From positions 1-18,182 of the forward strand of contig JBFGCA010000102.1 of assembly GCA_041567315.1 (NCBI GenBank): a DNA stretch of 18,182 nt, written 5' to 3'. The position numbers were made by a program, and so were the translations under genes. Positions 7,003 through 16,026 of the stretch are shown here, one piece after another. Within the stretch, counting starts at the first letter, position 1, and each line of letters begins with the position of its first letter. The notes under the pieces were generated by a model. The model saw only the letters and a list, made by a program, of their open reading frames with translations, was not told the origin of the DNA and did not search any database. The stretch is from JBFGCA01 sp041567315. GTDB lineage: Bacteria > Acidobacteriota > Thermoanaerobaculia > Multivoradales > JAHEKO01.

Positions 7003-7634
7003 GGCCCGCCCTCCGCGGCACCCAGGGGCAGCGCCAGCACCAGGTCCCGCTGCCGGTCGGTGCCCAGCAGGAAGGGCTGCTCGCCGACCTCGCTGAAGCC
7101 GCACCTGCGGTAGAAGCGGATCGCCCGCGGGTTCCTCTCCCAGACCCCCAGCCACAGGACGTCGCCGCCGCCCAGCCGTGCCTGGTCGACGACCCGGGCC
7201 ATCAGCTCGGTGGCCAGCCCCGAGCCCTGCCAGCGCGCCTGCACGTAGATGCGGCTCAGCTCGGCTGGCGAAGCGGCCGCCACGCACGGCGGCGGCGCCC
7301 CGCGGCGGACCTGGGCGTAGGCCACCAGCTCCTGGCCGCATTCGGCCAGCAGGGTGAAGGTGTCGGGGTCGCCGATCTCGGCCAGCTGCAGCTCGGGAGT
7401 GAAGTTCCGCGCGCAGTGGAGGTCGATGTCGGCGGGGCTGTTGAGGTCGGCGAAGGCCTCGCGGAAGGTCCGCTCGGCGAGCCGGCTGAGCGGCCCCGCG
7501 TCCGCGGGCTCGGCCGCCCGGAGCCTCCAGGGGCCGGACGCAGCCGGCCGGTCCTGGCGTCCTTCGGCTCGAGAGGCTGGGGCCACGGCAGGCACTGCGG
7601 GCTGGCTAGCGGGGGCACCGGCCGGGGCTGCCAC
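6999..7634 (-). CDS. PaiA-like GNAT N-acetyltransferase
   Basis: This 211-residue GNAT acetyltransferase has its domain from about residue 36 (WRLRAAEPADAGPLSRL). The acetyl-CoA loop is RWQGSGLA at 134-141. The stretch SRIYVQARWQGSGL, then LWLGVWERNPRAIRFYRRCGF and a TDRQRDLVLALPL ending, closely resembles Bacillus subtilis PaiA, a spermidine/spermine N-acetyltransferase, as I remember that protein. Polyamine acetylation is therefore the best guess. The first 35 residues are Pro/Ala-rich and may not be translated: the GTG at 7634 has a weak ribosome site and later GTG codons in frame are possible. The gene overlaps the ureohydrolase start by 4 nt (TTGA), a sign of coupled expression in one pathway. 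Confidence 0.85.
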   Translation of the reverse strand: MAAPAGAPASQPAVPAVAPASRAEGRQDRPAASGPWRLRAAEPADAGPLSRLAERTFREAFADLNSPADIDLHCARNFTPELQLAEIGDPDTFTLLAECGQELVAYAQVRRGAPPPCVAAASPAELSRIYVQARWQGSGLATELMARVVDQARLGGGDVLWLGVWERNPRAIRFYRRCGFSEVGEQPFLLGTDRQRDLVLALPLGAAEGGP

Positions 7635-7653
7635 CGGTCCGCTAGGCCACGGC

Positions 7654-8085
7654 TCAGTAGGCGAGCCCGGAGGTCGGGAACAGTGGTCCGGGCTCCTTGC
7701 CCTCGGCGGTCGCCTTGAGGCGGAACATCAGCTCGCCCCAGGTGGTATTGCAGGAGACGAAGTACGGCGTCTCGGCGGCCCAGCCGCGGTGCGAGAAGAG
7801 CAGCTCGGCGCCGTCTCCGGCGGGCTGGAGCTCGAACTCGAGCCTCGTCCCGCCCCACTCCGAGCCGGTCTCGCACCGCCAGGTGGCGCCGCTCTCGGAG
7901 GCGGTCTCGCGACGCAACCGGTAGACCGTGGCGCGGTCGAAGAACCCCAGCTCGGCGACGGCGCCGTCGTCCCCCGTCTCGACGTCCTCCGCCCACCAGC
8001 GGGCGAGCCCCTCCGGCGTCGAGACCAGCGACAGCAGCTCGGCGACCGGCGCATCGATCCGTATCGAGTGCTTGATGTCAGGCAC
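7654..8085 (-). CDS. SRPBCC (AHSA1-like) ligand-binding domain protein
   Basis: This 143-residue protein has the START/Bet v1-like fold. It opens with DIKHSIRIDAPVAELLSLVSTPEGLARWW, the typical first strand and helices of AHSA1/polyketide-cyclase-like proteins, and ends with the long helix TTWGELMFRLKATAEG. Such proteins bind hydrophobic ligands or act as co-chaperone domains; no specific ligand can be named. I chose the GTG at 8085 because GAGGGG lies about 7 nt upstream and the domain begins at once. The in-frame ATG at 8124 would add 13 non-conserved residues. It follows the VOC gene by 41 nt and precedes the acetyltransferase by 19 nt on the same strand. Confidence 0.83.
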   Translation of the reverse strand: MPDIKHSIRIDAPVAELLSLVSTPEGLARWWAEDVETGDDGAVAELGFFDRATVYRLRRETASESGATWRCETGSEWGGTRLEFELQPAGDGAELLFSHRGWAAETPYFVSCNTTWGELMFRLKATAEGKEPGPLFPTSGLAY

Positions 8086-8126
8086 GATCCACCCCTCTTT
8101 CCGGCCAGGCCGATCCGGCGCCAAGA

Positions 8127-8489
8127 CTAGCCCACGCCCCCCCCCAGCGGCGCGGGCCGGGGGTGCCGCGGCTGGTAGACCCCGAGCCGGCCGCCGCCGG
8201 GCAGCGTCAGCCGGGTCAGCAGACCCCAGCCCCGGTCGTCCACCGGGTCGCAGGCCACGCCGCGCCGCCGCATCTCGGCCACGAAGGCTTCAGCGTCCTC
8301 GCAGATCAGGAAGAACTCGTGGAGGTCGTTCTTCTCCGACGGGTGGACGGCGACCTCGGCCGGCGGCAGCGCGAAGATCAGCCACCCGTCGCCGGCGTCG
8401 ACGTGCGGCAGCCGCAGCACGTCCCGCAGAAAGGCGCGATCGACCTCCGGCTCGGTGCTGTAGACGACGGCGTGGGCGCCGCTGATCAC
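8127..8489 (-). CDS. VOC-family (glyoxalase/bleomycin-resistance-like) protein
   Basis: This is a 120-residue single-domain protein of the vicinal-oxygen-chelate fold. The pattern HAVVYSTEPEVDRAFLRDVLRLPHVDAGDGWLIFALP, an AEVAVHPS strand, HEFFLICEDAEAFVAEMRRRGV and the terminal LPGGGRLGVYQPRHPRP matches the beta-alpha-beta-beta-beta repeats of the family. Members include glyoxalase I, dioxygenases and resistance proteins; the reaction here is unknown. The GTG at 8489 overlaps the upstream stop (GTGA) and has GGGGAGG 6 nt upstream, so it is translationally coupled to the SRPBCC gene before it. A run of nine G on the coding strand (8137-8145) sits in the last codons, where slippage would change only the tail. 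Confidence 0.85.
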   Translation of the reverse strand: MISGAHAVVYSTEPEVDRAFLRDVLRLPHVDAGDGWLIFALPPAEVAVHPSEKNDLHEFFLICEDAEAFVAEMRRRGVACDPVDDRGWGLLTRLTLPGGGRLGVYQPRHPRPAPLGGGVG

Positions 8490-8959
8490 GGCGCCTCCCC
8501 GTCTGCTGTCGCCAGGTAGCGCTCGATCCACCCGGCCCACCGGACCATCTTGGCCTCGTAGGCCTCCCGGGTCATGGCGGCGATCTCGGCGTTGCCGGCC
8601 TCGGAAAGGCCGAAGTAGGTGTAGGCGATGGTGGTCGCCGTCCCGCCGCCGGCCGCGGGCCGGCAGTCGACCCGGACGCGGGCGACGTAGTGGCCGGGCT
8701 CGACGCGGTGATACTCGGCCCGGTGCCGCTCGCGGTCCAGTCGGGTGACGACCCACACCGCCTCGCCGCTCGCCTCGCGGGTGCGGAAGATCTGACCCTC
8801 CGACCAGCCGGGCTCGGCGGGGTGCAGGTACTCGGGCTTCCAGCCCGGCACCCACAGCTCCTCGCCCGGCGGCGAGAAGAGCGGAAACACCCGCTCGACG
8901 CCGCCGCTGCTCGACACCCGGCCACTCAAGGTGACGGTCCGGGAGCGGAACCCGGTCAT
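8486..8959 (-). CDS. SRPBCC-family protein (polyketide cyclase/START-like)
   Basis: This 157-residue protein matches the SRPBCC fold. It has a first strand VTLSGRVSSSGGVERVFPLFSPPGEELWVPGW, strands FRTREASGEAVWVVTRLDRERHRAEYHRV and YVARVRVDCRP, and a C-terminal helix AEIAAMTREAYEAKMVRWAGWIERYL. The ATG at 8959 begins 7 nt after the stop of the upstream VOC gene, with GAGG in between. It is a different member from the SRPBCC protein at 7654-8085 and does not look like a recent duplicate. Ligand and role are unknown. It is coupled by a 4-nt overlap to the VOC gene that follows. Confidence 0.82.
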   Translation of the reverse strand: MTGFRSRTVTLSGRVSSSGGVERVFPLFSPPGEELWVPGWKPEYLHPAEPGWSEGQIFRTREASGEAVWVVTRLDRERHRAEYHRVEPGHYVARVRVDCRPAAGGGTATTIAYTYFGLSEAGNAEIAAMTREAYEAKMVRWAGWIERYLATADGEAP

Positions 8960-8966
8960 CGTCGCC

Positions 8967-9383
8967 TCAGGACTGCGCGGCGAACGGTTGATAGGTGCCG
9001 AAACTCCACAAGTTGCCCTCGGGGTCGCGCGCCGTGTACTCGCGCGACCCGTACTCGGTGTCCTGGAGCTCGCGGACGATCTCGGCGCCGGCGGCGCGGG
9101 CGCGCCGGTAGTGGGCGTCGACGTCCTCGACGTAGACGTAAACCCCGAACCGCACGGCGTCCCACGGGTTGGCCGGGTCGGGCTCGGCCGGCGCCGAGCC
9201 CAGCATCACGAGGCCCGGGCCGAGCTTGAGCTGGGCGTGGGCGATGGTCCCCTCCGGACCCTCGACCACCAGCTGCCGCTCGAACCCGAACGCCCTGCCG
9301 AGCCAGTCCAGGGCCGCCGGGGCGTCGTCGTACCGAAAGGCCGGAAAGACGTTGGGCGCCTGCTGCTCGCCGTCGTTGCTCAT
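8967..9383 (-). CDS. VOC-family (PhnB/glyoxalase-like) protein
   Basis: This 138-residue protein is typical of the VOC/PhnB-like group. The N-terminus NVFPAFRYDDAPAALDWLGRAFGFE is highly characteristic, followed by TIAHAQLKLGPGLVMLGS (candidate metal His), VYVYVEDVDAHYRRARAAGAEIVREL and the terminal RDPEGNLWSFGTY with the usual metal-binding Glu. Members include glyoxalase I-like and fosfomycin-resistance-like enzymes as well as many of unknown function. The ATG at 9383 has an AGGA site about 5 nt upstream. It lies 41 nt after the phytochelatin-synthase-like gene and has no terminator before it, so it is likely part of the same transcript. A link to thiol (glutathione) chemistry is possible but not shown. 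Confidence 0.88.
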   Translation of the reverse strand: MSNDGEQQAPNVFPAFRYDDAPAALDWLGRAFGFERQLVVEGPEGTIAHAQLKLGPGLVMLGSAPAEPDPANPWDAVRFGVYVYVEDVDAHYRRARAAGAEIVRELQDTEYGSREYTARDPEGNLWSFGTYQPFAAQS

Positions 9384-9424
9384 CGGCTTCCTCGCCGACC
9401 CTACCAGCTCGTCACCGCCTTCCT

Positions 9425-10063
9425 TCAGCTCCCGACCAGCAGGTAGCCGCGGGCCTTCTTGCTGTCGCTGTCTTTGGTGTCCATGGCGGCGTAGAGGTCT
9501 CCGACGGTGACCCAGGCGGGCTTGTACTTGTAGCGGGCGACGTCGAGGACCAGCACGCGGTCGGTCTTCCGGTCCCAGGCGGCGAGCGGCGAGAAGTGGC
9601 CGCCGCCCTTCTGGCCGACTTTGGGGCGGTCGAAGTTGGCGATCAGGAAGCGGTCCGGCCGGGCGAGGGTGTCGCTCAGGACCTCGCGGAAGCCGTCGGC
9701 GCTGGTCTTGTCGGCGTGGACGGTCTTGACCGCCGCTCCGTGGGAGGTCAGCGCCCTGGCCAGCTGGTCGAGGGTCATGCCGTCGGCGAGCACTGCGGTG
9801 AGCTGCTTGATCTCGCTCACCGCCTGGGAGAAGAAGTTGAGCTGGGTGAACATCGGATAGGGATAGAAGATCGGTTCCACCGGAACTGCCTTCAGGCCGT
9901 GCAGTGCGTTGAGCACGGTGACGCTCGAGGCGGCGCCGCACAGGGTCTGGGTCTGCTGGGTCTCGAAGGTGGCCGCCAGCGCCCAGAAGGCGGTCTTGCG
10001 GTCGGCCCGGGCGATCAGCTCCCGGCCCGGGTCGGTGTCGAGATAGATCGGCTTGCTAGGCAT
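9425..10063 (-). CDS. Phytochelatin-synthase-like papain-fold peptidase/transpeptidase
   Basis: This 212-residue protein contains the catalytic half of phytochelatin synthases. The Cys-His-Asp triad is visible: Cys42 in QTLCGAASSVTVLNAL, His156 in GGGHFSPLAAWD and Asp174 in VLVLDVARYKYKPAW. The His-Asp spacing of 18 equals that of plant PCS1 (His162, Asp180). Plant enzymes join gamma-Glu-Cys units of glutathione into metal-binding phytochelatins. Bacterial one-domain homologues such as the Nostoc protein mainly hydrolyse glutathione to gamma-Glu-Cys and make little PC2. The Cys-rich C-terminal domain of plant enzymes is absent, and no signal peptide is apparent. The ATG at 10063 has GGAG 7 nt upstream and overlaps the end of the diguanylate cyclase gene by 8 nt, implying coupled translation. 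Confidence 0.93.
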   Translation of the reverse strand: MPSKPIYLDTDPGRELIARADRKTAFWALAATFETQQTQTLCGAASSVTVLNALHGLKAVPVEPIFYPYPMFTQLNFFSQAVSEIKQLTAVLADGMTLDQLARALTSHGAAVKTVHADKTSADGFREVLSDTLARPDRFLIANFDRPKVGQKGGGHFSPLAAWDRKTDRVLVLDVARYKYKPAWVTVGDLYAAMDTKDSDSKKARGYLLVGS

Positions 10064-10985
10064 CGGTTTCTCCGTTGGTGACGGTCGGGACGGAGGCCGT
10101 CCCGACGGTGGTCTTGATGGGGCTTCCGGGTGGTTCGACGGCTGCGGCCGGCGGGCCGACCACCTCGAGCCAGAGGCGGTTCTTGCCGGCGGCCTTGGCC
10201 CGGTACATCCGGAGATCGGCCTCCCGCACCAGATCGTCGATCTGGCCCTCCGGGGCGGCGAACGAGACCGCGCCGACGCTGGCGGTGACCCGCCACGGGC
10301 TGCGGCCCAGGGCCTCCCCCAGCCGCGCGTGGAGGCGGTCGAGCATCTTGCGCGCGCCCTCGGGACCGGTCTCGGGCAGCAGCACCACGAACTCGTCGCC
10401 GCCCAGCCGCGCCGGCAGGTCGCCGGCCCGCACGCTCTGGCGGACCTGTTCGGCCACCTCGCGCAGCAGCCGGTCGCCCCCCTGGTGCCCCAGGGTGTCG
10501 TTGACCGCCTTGAAGTCGTCGAGATCGATGAAGGCCAGGGTGATCGGGTGCTCGTAGCGCTTGGCGAGCGCCAGCGTCTGCTCCGCCTGCTGCCGGAAGG
10601 CGCGGGCGTTGGGCAGCGAGGTCAGCGCGTCGGTGAGGCTCAGCTCGGTCACCCGGTCGAGGGCGCCGCGGACGCCGGCGATGAGCAGCGCGACGACGAC
10701 GAACGAGACGGCCTGCGCCAGCAGGTTGACCAGCCAGACGCCGGGGTGGGCGAACTGCAGCCCCGCCGCCCAGTTCGAGCCCGCCCAGGCGGTCGTCGCC
10801 AGCGCCGCCGCCGCCAGCGCCCCGGCCCGGCCGAGGTACCAGGCCGCCAGGCTGAGCGGCAGGAAATAGAGCGGGAAGATCCGGTACTCGACGCCGGTCA
10901 GGAAGTCGACCGTGCCGATGGCGGCGACGCCGGCGACGGCCCCCGCCACCACCAGCGCCCGGCGCACCCCCGGCGACGTGGTCAA
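10056..10985 (-). CDS. Membrane diguanylate cyclase (GGDEF)
   Basis: This 309-residue enzyme should make the second messenger c-di-GMP from two GTP. Four hydrophobic segments in residues 10-104 (with TVDFLTGVEYRIFPLYFLPLSLAAWYLGR) form a membrane sensor region of unrecognised type. The GGDEF domain follows from about 115: SLTDALTSLPNARAF, FIDLDDFKAVNDTLGHQGGD (Asp154 and Asn162 for Mg2+ and guanine) and the intact active site GGDEF at 195-199. The product-inhibition I-site RxxD is intact (RAGD, 186-189), five residues before GGDEF. There is no EAL domain. The TTG at 10985 lies 3 nt after the metH stop, but its Shine-Dalgarno is badly placed, so a GTG at 10967 or 10952 is also possible. Position between metH and the phytochelatin-synthase-like gene implies co-transcription. 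Confidence 0.93.
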   Translation of the reverse strand: MTTSPGVRRALVVAGAVAGVAAIGTVDFLTGVEYRIFPLYFLPLSLAAWYLGRAGALAAAALATTAWAGSNWAAGLQFAHPGVWLVNLLAQAVSFVVVALLIAGVRGALDRVTELSLTDALTSLPNARAFRQQAEQTLALAKRYEHPITLAFIDLDDFKAVNDTLGHQGGDRLLREVAEQVRQSVRAGDLPARLGGDEFVVLLPETGPEGARKMLDRLHARLGEALGRSPWRVTASVGAVSFAAPEGQIDDLVREADLRMYRAKAAGKNRLWLEVVGPPAAAVEPPGSPIKTTVGTASVPTVTNGETDA

Positions 10986-10988
10986 TCC

Positions 10989-14507
<3,519 letters not shown>

Positions 14508-14548
14508 AAAAAAATCCCCGCCTCGCGAGCATCACGAAAGCGGGATCC
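14508..14548 (-). terminator. Riboswitch-controlled intrinsic terminator overlapping the metH ribosome site
   Basis: On the minus strand GGATCCCGC (14548-14540) pairs with GCGGGGAT (14521-14514), with one extra G, and is followed by seven T (14514-14508). The T-run ends exactly at the metH ATG. The GGGGA that would serve as Shine-Dalgarno lies in the 3' arm, so the same hairpin could block both transcription and translation. Confidence 0.8.
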
Positions 14549-14581
14549 GCCGCCGGACAGTTGGTTGCCGCCCGGTTGGGG

Positions 14582-14674
14582 GCGACCGCATCCTCGCCCG
14601 AGAGCGAGTTGGCACCTTGGGTGTCCGTCCCAGGTTGCCGAGTCCGGTCGTGCCGGACCCCTCGGGATGCTCGC
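14582..14674 (-). promoter_or_regulatory. SAM-clan (S-box-like) riboswitch aptamer in the metH leader
   Basis: Read on the minus strand, the leader shows the conserved core CGGCAACC (14640-14633) and AAGGTGCCAA (14618-14609) flanking the P3 hairpin, as in SAM-I and related S-box RNAs. P1 can form from GCGA-GCATCC (14674-14665) with GGATGC-gg-TCGC (14593-14582). P2 is CGA/TCG plus GTCCGG/CCGGAC closing a CACGA loop. P4 is CTCGC/GCGAG (14608-14593). P2 is shorter than usual and I see no classical kink-turn, so the exact subclass (SAM-I versus SAM-I/IV type) is open. Its placement before metH, with a terminator directly downstream, fits an off-switch at high SAM. Confidence 0.75.
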
Positions 14675-14678
14675 GCGG

Positions 14679-14708
14679 AGCCTAGCCCGCCGCCGCCGCC
14701 GCTGTCAA
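14679..14708 (-). promoter_or_regulatory. Sigma70-like promoter of metH with a GCG-repeat spacer
   Basis: The minus strand carries a perfect -35 TTGACA (14708-14703), an 18-nt spacer and a -10 TAGGCT (14684-14679) that keeps the three most conserved bases (T, A and final T). The predicted start, about 14672, falls at the 5' edge of aptamer helix P1. The spacer is five GCG units followed by GGC. Confidence 0.72.
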
Positions 14709-14724
14709 TTCCCCCTCGGATGCC

Positions 14725-14771
14725 GGTCGCGGGTCAGTCTGGACAGTCGGGGCAAGAGCCGACCCACGACC
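14725..14771. repeat. Large stem-loop in the metF-metH intergenic region
   Basis: The arms GGTCGCGGGTC (14725-14735) and GACCCACGACC (14761-14771) pair over 11 positions with one mismatch on the plus strand, which becomes a G-U wobble in minus-strand RNA. It starts 23 nt after the metF stop and lacks a T-run. It could protect the metF 3' end or weaken read-through into the metH promoter. Confidence 0.45.
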
Positions 14772-14793
14772 TGGAGGCTGGACCGGTTTGCGC

Positions 14794-15771
14794 TCAGATC
14801 CCGACCCGGGCGGGGTGGCCGCGGGGCATCAGCCGCTCCATCAGGCGGGTGATCGCCTTGGCCGACTGCATCAGGTAGAAGTGGATGGCGGGCACGCCGC
14901 GCTCCAGCAGCTCCTCGGTCTGGCGCCGCGCCCACTCGACGCCGATCTCGAGGGCGTGCTCGGCGCCCGCCGCTTCCACCTCGTCGGCCAGCTCGGAGGG
15001 GATCTCGCAGAAGAAGCGGCCCGGGATCGAGGTGAGCTGCTTCTTGGAGGTGAGGATCTTCAGGCCCGGGATGATCGGCACCTTGATGCCGCGCTCGCGG
15101 CACATGTCGACGTAGCGGAAGTAGTGGTCGTTGTTGAAGAACATCTGGGTGACGATGTACTCGCCGCCCGCCTCCACCTTGGCCTTGGTGTAGCGCAGGT
15201 CGGTCTCCATGTTGGGCGCCTCGAAGTGCTTTTCTGGGTAGCCCGCGACGCCGATGCAGAAGTCCGAGGGGGCGGCGTCGAGCAGATCCTGCTCCAGATA
15301 CCGGCCGCGGTTCATGGCGGCGATCTGGTTGACCAGGTCGACCGCGTACTTGTTGGCGCTGCGGCCCATGGTGAGGGGCTTCTGGTAACCGTCCTCGTCG
15401 CCCTTGATGGCCAGCACGTTGTCGATGCCCAGATACTTGAGCTCGATCAGGAAGTCCTCGGTCTCCTCGCGGGTGAAGCCGTGACACAGCACGTGGGGGA
15501 CGGCGTCGATGTCGTACTTGTTCTGGATCAGCGCGCACACTCCGAGGGTGCCCGGCCGCTTGCGCTTGACCCGCCGCTGGATGCCGGCCGCGGTCTCCTC
15601 GTAGACCACCTGGGCGCCGTGGCTGGTGGTGTCGATGAAGGGCGGCTCGAAGGGGACCAGGTCCTCGATCAGCTTGAGCAGCTCCTGGACGTTGCCGCCG
15701 CGCAGCGGCGGGATGATCTCGTAGCTGATCAGCGGCCGTTTGGCGCGCGCGAGATGGTCGATGACTTTCAC
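14794..15771 (-). CDS. metF: 5,10-methylenetetrahydrofolate reductase
   Basis: This 325-residue flavoprotein reduces methylene-tetrahydrofolate to 5-methyl-tetrahydrofolate, the methyl donor for MetH encoded just downstream. The TIM-barrel landmarks are present: SYEIIPP with catalytic Glu18 (E. coli MetF SFEFFPP), IDTTSHG, the LGIDNVLAIKGDE segment (Asp125, flavin contact), and YIVTQMFFNNDHYFRY, IPGLKILTSKKQL and IHFYLMQSAKA near the end. The YEIIPPLRGG variant of the start motif departs from proteobacterial MetF. I chose the GTG at 15771 because the first strand begins there. No good Shine-Dalgarno is visible, so the leader may be short or the start weakly translated. It has its own promoter (TATAAT, 15820-15825) and no SAM aptamer that I could find. 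Confidence 0.95.
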   Translation of the reverse strand: MKVIDHLARAKRPLISYEIIPPLRGGNVQELLKLIEDLVPFEPPFIDTTSHGAQVVYEETAAGIQRRVKRKRPGTLGVCALIQNKYDIDAVPHVLCHGFTREETEDFLIELKYLGIDNVLAIKGDEDGYQKPLTMGRSANKYAVDLVNQIAAMNRGRYLEQDLLDAAPSDFCIGVAGYPEKHFEAPNMETDLRYTKAKVEAGGEYIVTQMFFNNDHYFRYVDMCRERGIKVPIIPGLKILTSKKQLTSIPGRFFCEIPSELADEVEAAGAEHALEIGVEWARRQTEELLERGVPAIHFYLMQSAKAITRLMERLMPRGHPARVGI

Positions 15772-15819
15772 GGTGAGCCGAAAGAGAGGGCAGTTCTGTG
15801 GAGGGCGAAAAGCGCGGCG

Positions 15820-15825
15820 ATTATA
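15820..15825 (-). promoter_or_regulatory. -10 element of the metF promoter
   Basis: A perfect TATAAT is read on the minus strand, preceded by TTGGC. The -35 region about 17 nt further upstream is poor. The leader to the metF GTG would be about 42 nt. The rest of 15772-16026, between divergent metF and the helical-repeat gene, holds no recognisable gene. A 73-codon minus-strand open frame there has no supporting motif. Confidence 0.6.
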
Positions 15826-16026
15826 GCCAAACCCATCCGCAGATCGGCGGCGAGAGCCGGCCGGCACCGGTGCCGTCGAGGTCATCAGGTGAAGCAGACC
15901 GGAGTTCCAGGTAAGAGGCGGCTGGTGAAACGCCGCACGGGTGACGCGCGCCCGAGGCGCAGCCGAGCTCCTGCACCAGTGGGCTCGGCGCCGCAGCGGG
16001 GGCGGAGAGAGCACTAAGATCGGTCG

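Noticed and set aside
7003..7341. Longer N-terminus for the ureohydrolase
   Set aside because: The extension covers the acetyltransferase out of frame and is low complexity. The TTG at 7002 has GGAGGG and gives the usual family length.
15772..16026. A second SAM riboswitch or a small gene upstream of metF
   Set aside because: I found no GGCAACC/GGTGC core and no terminator before metF. The 73-codon minus-strand open frame there has no motif or ribosome site.
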